A stretch of 64,000 nucleotides of DNA from Symsagittifera roscoffensis (lineage: Eukaryota > Xenacoelomorpha > Acoela > Convolutidae). The position numbers and the translations under genes are program-made. Under the pieces are notes generated by a model. That model was not told where the DNA came from. It saw only the letters and a list, made by a program, of their open reading frames with translations, and made no database searches. This document shows positions 37,001 through 49,000 of the stretch, piece by piece (position 1 is the first letter of the stretch; every line of letters begins with the position of its first letter). The stretch spans positions 10,129,579 through 10,193,578 of the forward strand of contig NC_087065.1 in assembly GCF_963678635.1 (NCBI RefSeq). Reading direction: 5' to 3'.

Positions 37001-40000
37001 TTGTTTTGTTCGTTTTTGTTGGGTGTTATTTTTGATCCATTGAGAATATGGGATTGGTTTGAAAGTTGATGTTCCAAGTAGATCAACTTCATAATGATTA
37101 TTTTGACAATCTAAATAAAGTGGGAAATGTTGTAAATTATTTATTTGTGATTGTTCAATATCAGTTTTTACTGCATATTTGCATTCCAATCGGGGTGATG
37201 TTTCGTTTTCTGCAAGGTAGAATTTTATGTTTTTGGGTATTTCAACTGTTGTTTTTCGTGTAAGTAATTCAGGTGGTGTATTTCGACTTAAGGTGTCTGG
37301 TAATGCAAGATTTTTTCCTGCAGTCCAAACTATATGTAAGTTTGGAAATTTCATTAGAATTAGTTGAAATCTGTAAACTCGGTGGTTTGGATTAGACTTT
37401 TGTGTAAAAAGAAAAATGATTGGTTTATGGTCTGTGAATAAAACTGTTGGATGTTTTGATCCAAGTATCAGAAATTCATATTCTGTCAGTGTATATATTA
37501 TGGCTGTACATTCTCTCATTAGAGTTGAGAGTCGTAGCTCTGCTTGAGTGAATAATCGAGAATTTGCTGATATGAGGTTCATTTTATTTGTACCATTTTG
37601 TGATTGTAATAGTGCTGCACCGATGCCAAAGTTCGAAGCATCGCACATTGCATAAAATGGTTGATTTGAATCTGGAATTGTGTTTGAAATTTGTTCAGTT
37701 AAAAGTTTCTTTATTTCTTCAAATCGTGTTTGATGTTCTATGTTCCATTCAAAGTTATTTTGTTGTCTAAGGATGTTATAAAATGGTCGTAGATATAATT
37801 GCATTTTATAAACATATTTACTTAAAAAGTTTAACATTCCAAGAAATTCTTGGATTTTCTTTTTATTTGTTGGTGGTTGAAGCTTTTGAATAGCGTCAAT
37901 GCGTGATTTCAATGGAGTGATTGTTTTTCTTTCTATATTATGTCCTAAGAATTTAACTCTTGTCAAAAAGAAGTGTGATTTATCGGGGGCGGCCTTCAGA
38001 TTTTCGTTCTGAAGTATTTGGTGATATTTTTCTAAAACATTGAACATCTCGTCTTTTGTTTGTGATTGCATAAAAACATCGTCTAAATAGGTGATTGCGT
38101 TTTTCTTGAGTATTAGTGGTCTAAAAATTTTGCTCATAAAAGCTGAAAATGCTGCTGGTCCTATGGATATTCCATAGAATAAGCGGTTGAATTCATATTG
38201 TTGGTTTCCGATAACAAATTGTGTTAAACGTCGTGATTGTTCATCTAGTGGCATTTGATTGTATGCACTATTCATATCGGCGGTTGTAAAGTATTTGCCG
38301 TTTATTTTTGTTAAAATAACTTGTATTGGTTCAATGGGCCAATTACATTTTGATTCATCTATGAGTGAATTGAGGTATCTAGCGTCGAGAACGATTTTTA
38401 ATGATTCTCCTTTAGCTAGAATGATAACAGGGTTGATGAATGTGTTGCCTTTTGGTTGTTCTTCTTTGTTTACTGGTGATATAATGTTGTATTGTTCTAA
38501 AATATCGAGTAATCTGTTCACTTTATCATGTAAGTGAATTGGTACTTTACTTGCTCTCTGTTTTTTGAAAACTGCGTCTGGTTTTAACGGGAGATGTAGT
38601 GATGAACTGATTTTGCCAACATCGAATTTTGATGTTGCATAGACTGATGAATATTTAATTAGCTGTTTGGCTAATTTTTCGAATTCGTCTTGTGTTATTT
38701 GTGAATGTTGGAAATTAAACATTGTTAAAAATTTCTGTTGGTCCTCTGTGTAGTTACTTATGTTGAATGTAGGTTTGAAATATGGAGTTTTTGTGAAATA
38801 ATCCGTATTTCTGTTTTCGTTACTTATTATATTATTTATAGATAATTCTTCATTAAGAATTGTAGATTGGCAAATATCTAGTAATTGGAGTATATTATTT
38901 ACGCGATAGGCTTTTTCGTGTATTGGTGATATTGTAGCGTTGGTTTCGCAGTATCCTAAAAGTCCTAAAGGTAATGTTACTTGGTAAGGTGTGTTGTTAT
39001 AGACATGTAAAGAAATGATATCGGAATTCGAATTTTTCAAATATTTTATGGATGAGATTGTGATTTTGAAAAATTTATGAATAGGTTTGAATTCAAATTC
39101 TGACATATAAAATTTTTGTTTGTTTTGTTCTTTATCATATTGGTGAACTTGTTTGATTGAAAAATTATAGATATTTCCTGATAGTGGTTTTAGGTGTTTT
39201 CTTTGTTTGTTAAATATCGGGTAGAATTTTGAAAAGTATGGTGGTTGTTTATTTAATCTTTGAAAAAATGTTAAGGATGTTTCTTTTGTTTTTGTATATT
39301 TATCTTTGATTAATATTTTACTATTTAGTATGTTAATTGTTGGTATATACTTCGAAATAAATGGTATTCCAATGATATTATATTTAATGTCAGTGATATG
39401 GAATATTTGTTTAAATGGCTTATTTAAAATTTTGCTTTGTTCCATTGTTCTGGTGGGGAGGAGAAATAATTGGATTTTTCCGTAGTTTATCAATGTTGAT
39501 CCTTGTGCTGTTGCTAACTTACTGGAGGTTTCAAGAGGTATTAACTTTGGGTGTAAAGTTTTTATTTCATTCCATGTGGGGATGTTTATTATGTTTGATT
39601 CTGCTCCTGAATCAATTAAAAAATCTATTTCAAGGTCTGGTGGTTGAAATTCTTTATTTCTTGGGCTTTCTAAGAGAAATGGTATTGTCCAAATTTTTTC
39701 TTTGGGTTGTTCTTTTTGTATATTTTGATAAATGTGGTTTGTATTCAAGCATTTTGTTTTGGTATTTTTATTGGTTTGATCTGTAGTGTTAATCTCGTTT
39801 GTTTCTTGCGTCGTTGGTGTGGAATTTATGGGTGTAGTGTAATAATTTTGAAGAAATTCTGATTGATTTTCATATATGTGTGATGAAAAGGGTTGTTCAT
39901 ATATGACAGATTCATAGTCATTTTCGACTTTTATCATATTGATAGAAAGAGTGTTTTCAGTATCACTTTCTGAATCTGATGATGTACAGTTTATTTGATT

Positions 40001-43000
40001 GAGTTGTAACGTATCAGTTACTGTGTCATCAATACCTGGAGGGTCTGATGTTGTTTCTGGATTTGACTGTACTTGATTGATTTGTCTTTGATGTTTAGGT
40101 GTACTACTTCTGTGGCGATTATTAGAATTATTATAGTTATTATTATTCCGGTGTGGTGATTGGGAATAATTTCTATAACGATTATTATAACTTGGGTGTC
40201 GATTTTGTGAATTATTTCGCGATCTGTTTTGGTAATTATTGTTTGGTCTGTTATAGTTCGATCTATTATATGAGTTATTCCTTGATCGATTGTTCGGGTA
40301 ATTCTGGTTTCGGTTGTTTGAATAACTTCTATTTCGATTATAGGAGTAGTTTCTATTCCTATTGTATGATGAATTTCGTGATTGGTTGTTTGGATAGTAG
40401 TTATTTCTTGATTGGGAATTAGATCTAGAAACAAATCGTTGTGTGTTTGAATTTGATCTGGAGTAGTTATTTCGACTATTTGGTCTATTGTAGTGATTTT
40501 GTGATGAATTATACGTGTTTCTTCGTTCTGGTGATCTTCCTCTATAACTTGAGTTATATGGTAATTGATTTCTTGTATAATTTGTATTGTTCGGGAGTGG
40601 TTTTCCTGAACTGTTGTTGCTGTGGACTGTTTTGTTCGGTAGATTTTGATCTTTTTTCATGTATTGATAGAATGATTTATTTGGTTCTTTATATTTTTGA
40701 GGTTTATTTTGATTATCTTGCTGTTTTTGTCTACATTCGGAAATACTATGTCCGTATCGTCGGCAATAATTACACCATTTTTTGAAAGATGGTTTGCCTT
40801 TAAAGTTCGGGTTCTTTTCGTAAATATTGAGTATTTCAGTGATTTTTTCAACGAGGTCTGTTTCTGATTCCTGTATATTATTAATATTAGTGGGAGTCGT
40901 TTCAATTCAGTTAACGTATTGTAATTTCAGATTTTCCGTTTCTTCTAGTTTCATCGTGATTTCTGCTTGTTCTAATTTGTCTACTAGTTTTCGAAAATCT
41001 AAATCGGGTTCTCGAATTGAAGAAGGATGAGATGCTCTCTTTTTTATTGCTATTTTCCTTAATTGTGGTGTTAAGGTCATCATTAAGATTTCTGTCATCT
41101 TTGTGTTTTTATAGTCATGTGTATTTAATGAATATGCTTTTCGAACTAGTGTTTCGATTCGTACTGCTATTTGCTTGATGGTTTCGTTTGGTAATCTGCG
41201 AATTTCATTACATAAAACTCTTTGTTGTTGTTTGTTTCTTTCGGAGTCAAACATTTTTGAAAATTCTTGTGTAAATCTTTTCCAGTTTGATTTTATTTCT
41301 AGAGGTAGTACTGAAAACCATTTTTGGGCTGCGCCATCTAAGGTTGTTTGTATTAACGCTGTGCGTCGATGTATCCAATTTTGATGTAGTGGCGTATTAA
41401 TTGGTTCAGGTCCAATATTTAAAATCAGGTTTGCTGTTACTGCATTTAAATAATCTTCTACAGAGTATTCAGGGTCTGTTCCTGTGAAAACCATTAAAGG
41501 TTTGTTTGATGTTATTGATGATCCACCCATAAGGTATGGATTCATTGTCATTTGTAATGATTCTGCTGCATTTGGCATTTGAGAAAAATTCGAAAGTTGG
41601 TTTCTTGTTATCTCATGTTGTTGGAGATAATATGGGAGTGGTATTTCATTTTGCATTTGTGATGGTTGATACGAGTGTGCAGTCATTGGATTTTGTTGTT
41701 GAATTGGTTGAAAAGATTGTGTATTAATTGGATTTTGTTGTTGAATTGGTTGTTGATTTTGTGCATCTATTGGTTGTGGAGAAAAATTTCTATGATTTGT
41801 ACGTGTTCTCTGTATTCCTTGTCTACGATATTCTTGAGTATTTTGTGCAAATATATCTGGTTGTAAGAAATCATCATCTGAGGATAAATAATCCATTTGA
41901 TAAGATGTCTGTTTTTTATTTTTATTTTGTTGAAAAAATGGGTAATTTTCACTGTGATCCTGTGGAGGATTTGTTTGGAAATTTATTGAATTAGGTTGGG
42001 TCATTGGGTTATCCCAATTTCGAGATCTTGTATATTGGTTAAAATTTCTTTGTGGTTGATTATATGTTTTTGATGGATGTGTATAATTATAATTATGGTC
42101 TGCAAAGTTGTTTCTAGTGAATGTTTTGCGTGTTTTTGGTGGTATTGTCATGGGTCTGTATGTTTGGTAATCCATATGTGAATATTTAGGGGCAACCGAA
42201 GGTTTAACGGTTGATTGTAAGGTTACCTGTGTTTGTGAAGGATTTGTATTTCTTGGTGTTGTTAAATTTGGGCGTATTGGTGAAATACTTTGTTGCGTAG
42301 TTGTTGTGTGTACAATTTCTTCATTTATGAAGTGTGATGGTGTCTGGATATCTTGTTGAGTAAGATTCCTAGTTCCATTGAGGTTTTCATTGTGTATAAC
42401 TGTAGAGTTTAAACTATTATTTTGTGTATCGGGTAAAAATGTATTATAGTTTAATGGTGTTGCATCAATTGTTAATGGTATTACTCTTACATAATCTCTT
42501 ATGTAAGATATTGTACCTATTGCTTGACTTGAGATTGATTGTGGAAAGCTTATAAATGCGGGATGAGACCATTCGGGGTCCCAAACATAATCTGATTGTT
42601 CTGTGATAGCGGTATCATCGTTCGAATTTTGGGGTCTAAAATTTTTTCTTGCTTGTGCAATTAAATCAATATTGTGTGTGAAATAATCTATTATGAACCA
42701 TGCCAAAATTTTTTGTAGATCGTGTTTTGTATGTTGTGAAACGTCGTCTTTCGTGAAATTTTCTTTAATGATGTTTAAATAACTAGAGAGTAGTGTGATT
42801 TCATGTCGTACTTTCAAATGTTTAGATGTTTCTTTTGGTGAGACATTTGTTATTGGGATTTCGTTTTCTAATATCGAAATATAACTATATATTATTGCGA
42901 AAACTTCATTGGTCAATATGGAGTTTGCTCTTTGTGAGTTATGGTATTGGATGCTTTTTATATATTCTGAAAAAACTTTTGAAAATTCTAAATCAAGATC

Positions 43001-46000
43001 GTCTGTTTGAATTGTATATTTTCTATTATTATGGTTTGGTGAGGTGAATTCTATGGAGTAGATTCCATACTGTTGTGTTATGTTGCATATATCTTTTAGA
43101 TAGTGATCTATGATTTGTCTTTTGATTTTTACATCGGGGAACTCTGTTTTACATGGACTGATTCCGGGTTCAAATAAATTTACGAGTAAATTTTGACAAA
43201 ATATGTGTTGTCCTCTATCAGTATCTGCGTCTACTATAAAAGGAAAGATTTCATCATCATCTGGAGTTTCTTCACCTGGGGTGTGCGTTGAACTCATTTT
43301 TTCGTTCGATTACTGTTAATATGTAATTATTAATGTGTCGAATTGGTTGATTCCAATTGTATAAATGTACTGGTTTGTGTTTGTACTGCTTTTTTATTCT
43401 TCTTTTTCCTCTTTGTGATGAATTTGAAGTTGTTTCTGAGTCAGAGAAATATAATTGATCGTGAATTGGGCAATTTTTATCTATTGATTCTTTTAGTTTG
43501 TAAAGTTCGTCTAAACTGTTGGTTTCTGATTCTGAAAATGCGTTTCGATTTTTTGAAAATCTTTTTCGTGTTATTTGTCTTTGTTTCGTTATTATTTTTC
43601 TTTTTAGTGTTTGTCGTTTTGTTCGAATGTATCCAACTGTTTGTGTATGAGGTGTGATTACAAGGTCGTATTTTTTGTTATCTATTTCACAATTGTGTAA
43701 AACGATTGTTTGTTTATTTCCTAGGTTTTTAAATGACATAAGGTTTAGATGATGGATGCAAAGGGTTGTTAAATGATTTCTATTTTCCTAAACTGTTAGT
43801 TCTTACGATTTTTTGGTTAGCTTAACATGTCTGTTTGTTCAGGGTTGGAGAGAAAAGTATATCAATTCCGAAGAATGATTTTTTACTTTCTCGTGGCTAG
43901 TATAAGTTAAGGTGTTAACTTACTTAATCTTACTTAGGGGTAGTGATTGTGTTCAAGGGTTGGAGAATAGTAAATCGATCCACAAGGTTCAGGTATAATT
44001 AGAACGCGAGTAGTTCGTTAGATACTATTTTAAACTTACTAAGTCTAAGATTTATCCTGGGTCTGGTAAGAGGGGGGGTCAAGTGAAGGATGAATAACCG
44101 AAGTTCTTCACTGTTTATCTTAATTTGAATGATGAGTTTTGTTTAAAAATTTCTATTAGTCTTAGGTCTTTAGAAAGGGTTGGGTAGTGAATCGACGTTT
44201 GAGGTCGTTAGACACTAATTAAGTGGGTGGGGGAGAACAAAGTTGTTCTGTTTGATCCAAGGATAAGCCTTGATGATCAAATTTGAAATTTAATTAAGTA
44301 GAAAATGATTTAAGATCCAAGGATAAGCCTTGATGATCTGGTTTTAAAATTAAGTGAATTTAAGTTTTAATAAAATTTTAAATGTGTGTAAAGGAAAGAT
44401 TTAGTGTTCTGATGATATTAGTGGGTTTATGATTGCTGTTATGTTTTAGATGATGGAGCTGGAACAACAGGATGATTTATGATTACTAACCATTTATTGT
44501 CATGCTACTAATTTTTATTTTTATTTTCCAATAAATATTTTTCAAACATGTTTTGTATATTACTGCAGAGTTTTAGGAAAACGATCTTAGATCTTTTTAT
44601 CAATCGTTATTGTATATTAATAAATTTGTTTAGCGCCTGAAATGATTTTGAAGATTAACTTCAAGGTTTTATGTTTGCAAATGAAAATCTAAATTCATTG
44701 CCAGTAGTATTCTAAATATAAAAGTTTGTTCTGGCTTTTGCCGAACTATCATATAACTATACGGCAAGTTTCTACTTTGTCGTATGTCGTCTCTGGTTCG
44801 AGGTCTTCTTCCAATTTCGGGTAGTTCTGTTATGGTTCGGAATATTGGCTCTGATCTATTGAGTCGTAGAGACATTTCGATTAAATTATTGTCGTATAAC
44901 ATTTTGTAAATGTTTTTGTCTAATTTCTAATCTATTTTGGTTAATTCTAAGCTATTAAGGTCTTGTTCGAGACTTATGGTCGCACCAGATGAGTTAAGAC
45001 CGAAGTGTAACTCATAGAGTAATTTCGGATAGGGTACACCGTCTGCTCGTCACGCTATCTTATTTTCGGCCGGATAGATTCGTGCAACTTCTTAGTCTAA
45101 TACCGATCCTAATCTTACTCTTATACTATCTAGTCTCAGGTTGTTTAACTAGTCTCTGCTAGGCTCAATAGATCTAGGGTATACTGGTTTATTGCGGCTG
45201 CTGAAGTGCTCGGGAGAGTCCAACTAATTTCTAAGTTAAATTCAAATCTCTCTGGTGCTGAAATTACAAGTAACTTCAGCACTTACAAATAAGTGGGTTG
45301 TTAGTTAGATGGATCATGATTGGTTAATATTAAATACTTTACATTGGTAAAACATTTAATTTATCCAATCATAAAATGTAGTTTAGATCAGGTTCCAGTA
45401 TAGACTTTGTAAATTGTTTTCACTTCAACGTGATATTGGTGTATAAATGTTCTATAATTTATGTTTTGCCAAATCTTTAAATTTATTTTTGCTATTTCCT
45501 CTGTTTTTTTTCTGGTGGTATAATAGTTAAGTGTCACACTGACGTTTGATGTATCTGTGGAAATTGTTGCAAGGAGCCCAGCGGACTTTCTTCTTCATCA
45601 CTGGACCCTCGCTCTTGTCCAGCACCACATTACCACACCGCTTCTCCATCTTCAGCAGTTCACGCTCCACCTCCCCACTAGTAGGCATCTGATCACGCAA
45701 AAACAGAAAAAAAAAGTGAATTAGTAGGTGAACAAAGGTTAAAATTAGAGATAGCTGAAATAAAGTCAAAGTTGAAATCAAATTAATTTTGGTTGTCAGC
45801 ATTTAATCTAAATTCATGATCAAATGCTCTAATTTACTCTGAAAACCGAAAATAATCAGACCGGTTTTTTCTCGTCATTTAGAAAACATTTTAAAAATTT
45901 TTATTGAACTCAAAATAAGACCAAAAGGGTTTAAATTTGAAACTACAATTAACTTTAAACACACTTCACTTGATATATCTAATGTTAGGCGAAAAGAAAA

Positions 46001-49000
46001 TCCCACCCTACGCCAGAGTTCCTTCCCCGAGACCTTCTTTCCGTGAAGTGGTCGGAACATTTGATTGTGGTCGGAACATTTCATGGTGGTCGGAACACAG
46101 AATGCATTTAAAATTTTACTGGAAGCAAATATAAAACGCGCATTTTAATTAAAGTTAATTCAAGTTAACTAACAGTAAAATAATTTCAATCCTCCAATCC
46201 GAAAAGAAAAAGAACTTATTCAATGCAGCTTAAGTTAAAGTCCCATGTATACAAGGAAAAGGGCCAATAACAAAGAAAAGGCCACTACGCTCCTGACGTA
46301 GAACCGATGTTGCTTGTTCTCAGGTGCGGATTTAGGGCTTCGCACGAGTGGCGGCATTTTTAGCACTCTTCGGTCATTTCTCTGAGTGCTTAAAGACAAA
46401 ACTGATAGTTATAAATAAAACTTCTGATCCCTCGGCAAAATAGTCATAATCGACAATGAACTTTTAAGTCAAAATCAAATTTTTGAGTCCATTTTTTTTT
46501 CAAAAAAGAAACAAGGTACTACCCTTTCAGCAATAGTAATCTTCCTCACCACCCCAACTTAAACCGCTACTGCTCGTGCTCCTGATTTCATGCTTCTGAG
46601 CTTCACTATGCTTAACAAAAAACTGCGGTCCTCCATAAAACCATCTCAATTCTACACTTCCAGACAAAATGTTTCTGAGGTGATATAACCTCGGTATTGC
46701 GACAACTCTTTACAAATGACAATTCATGAATGGTTGCGAGTTGTCCTTTTTTTGCGAGCTGTCTTTTGTTGCGAGTTGTAGCGCTATGTATAACTTCAAT
46801 AACTTTTCCTGTATGTCAAAATTTTTCCAAATGACTGCCACCAAAAACCGCACAACGAGAGATTCGATATGGAAAGCTTCATTTGATGGATGTTTTACTA
46901 CTTATAATTACCGTTCTCGTTTCAATTTTGTAGCGAAGTGTTTGACTCAAAAAATTTCACTGAGCTCAAGCACCTGAGCAGAAATTATTTATTTGAGTAA
47001 ACTCCGAGTTTACATTTTTTTTCTATCCAAAAACAAGAACAACGGTTGTTCAAAAAATTACAACTGTACTTATTATAGCTCAGGATTGGCATTAATGTTG
47101 TATTAGAAAAAACCTATTGAGGCAAGCAGCATAATTTTTTTGTTCTTGGTTACTTCTGCAAAAAAAGTATCTAAACAAACACCAATTTTTTTTGAATAAA
47201 AACTAGCTCAAAAAAAACATGTCCATACACTAAACAAGGATAATTGGTTACTGTGCAAGCAGCGCAGAATATTCCGACCATAGTCTTAAAAAAACAACCA
47301 AAAGTTTCTTCTAAATGACAAGGAGCTAGACATGTTCGAAGTCATAGTAAAGTAGGCAATCTGGACAAAATTTTTTTGAAGAAAATTGACCTGGAAAACA
47401 AAAAAGAAGTCATGAAAAAATCAAACAAAATTCTTCTTTTTTTTCAGTTAGTTTTGCAGAAATATTTAAATTTTTGAAGTTTTTGATTCCCAACATTGCG
47501 TTAAGAAGCTCCAAACACTAATTTTAATCGAGTGAAACTACATTAAATCATGAACAATTTTTTGTAAACAGCTTAATTTAGGCTTAAATGAGCATGATCG
47601 CTCGCTTGACCCGCTCGAAATAAGACAAAAAATTAAAAATTTTAAACCGATTTTACTCGAGACCAGCAAAAGTTTTCGAAATTTTTTAAGATAGTTTGAA
47701 CTACAACTAAAAGTTTTTTATTATGATATATTACTCGACGCATTCCGACAATTATTTGTGGATCCTGATTTTGCATGGAAAACAAAAGGAAAAAACACTA
47801 AAAAACACCTGACTACAAAGCTTCCCACATCTTCAATGGTCGGAACAATAAAAAGCCAATCTAAACTCAATAGCATTTTCCAACCATTTTTGTAAAGCAG
47901 AATTGCAACATAGTCAACGAATAGTTCTAAACGCATAATCCTGACTTTGGCATCAATGACCCATCAAAAACCAGAAAAAAGTACAAGGGAACCATTGCTT
48001 TTCGTTTTCAAATTCATCATTTTTGGGTTTTTCAATCAAATTGTATGTTTTTCTTTCAAATAAAATAAAAAGCCCGAAATTATTCTGAATGACTCTCAAA
48101 AAATCAAAAAAATAAAAGTGGGAAGTTTCTTAAAAAGAGAAATAAATTAAAAAGAGATCATATCTTTGGAGTTTTTTTTGAAAAATAAACTAGTACTAAA
48201 TGTATCATTTTAAGTTTTAAATGGCAAATTGTTGGATGATTGTCAACAGAAAATTTGAGAGACTTTTTTTTTTAAATTTTGCCTATGTTTTTTTAATTGA
48301 GCACTAATGGAAGACGTTAAAGTGCACTTGAAAATCAGGGCGGCATGCTGATATGAGGAGTTTTGTTGTGTTAACTTTCAAGGAAAGTTACGGAACTTTT
48401 TTCTTGAGGTGATTTTTTATTCGGTCAAATTTGATTTTTTAAGCAAACGTTTTTTCAGTCCATTTAGCTTTAATCAAGTTTATAAATCAATTTTTCAACC
48501 AAAATTTTTAATTGGCCTTTAAAAGCAGTCGGGATATTCAGGGTTTTGCCTCTAAAAGTTTTCCTTAAAATGCTAATCATGTTCCATGTTGTCGGTTTTT
48601 TCTTTGTTCTAAGCATTAGCCTTTTACAACTTTAGAACTGTTGATTTGATAGTTCACTGCAGATATTTGAGCCTTAAAAAAGGCGAACCTTACAGCTTGG
48701 TATCCATATCAACTATAAATTAAACTATAAATTGAGAAGTAGTTTTTCTACTTTCGAAACAAGTTTATAGCATATATGCTCTTTGCGATTTTTTCTTCAG
48801 GCAAACTTTGAAAATTCTATTTACCCTTTTTTGGAAGAATATTTCACACCTTCTGTAAAATATTGATGCCTTGAGCTCATAATTAAACATGAAATTTACC
48901 TGTGAGCACTTGCCTTAACATTTTAGGGCTAATTTGGAACGACTGATGTGCTATCAAGCGTAAGGAGCAATTTGAACTGGCTCAAAAATGTTTGAAATTA

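Larger units (their letters stand above)
32869..45397 (-). mobile_element. Ty3/gypsy-type LTR retroelement in intron 2
   Basis: In the minus sense: 5' LTR (45397-44990), primer-binding site, ~1.2-kb leader, a basic ORF, gag, pol (protease, RT, RNase H, integrase), two small hydrophobic ORFs, an ATG-less ORF, and a 19-bp LTR-end remnant. GTAT on the plus strand flanks both ends (32865-32868, 45398-45401), fitting a 4-bp target duplication. Integrase after RNase H places it in Ty3/gypsy (Metaviridae). Pol is intact over 1861 codons from its first ATG, so insertion is recent. It shares the host gene's orientation. Confidence 0.85.

Noticed and set aside
39415-40785. Plus-strand open frames opposite pol (up to 123 codons)
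   Set aside because: Antisense shadows of the pol frame and its low-complexity N-terminus.
44990-45014. TGAGTTA...TAACTCA palindrome read as an inverted terminal repeat
   Set aside because: The inverse arm occurs only at the 5' end of the element; the 3' end has just the 19-bp direct match.
32869-45397. DIRS or Polinton/Maverick identity for the large element
   Set aside because: It has DDE integrase and RT/RNase H in Ty3/gypsy order, with no tyrosine recombinase, no DNA polymerase B and no long inverted termini.
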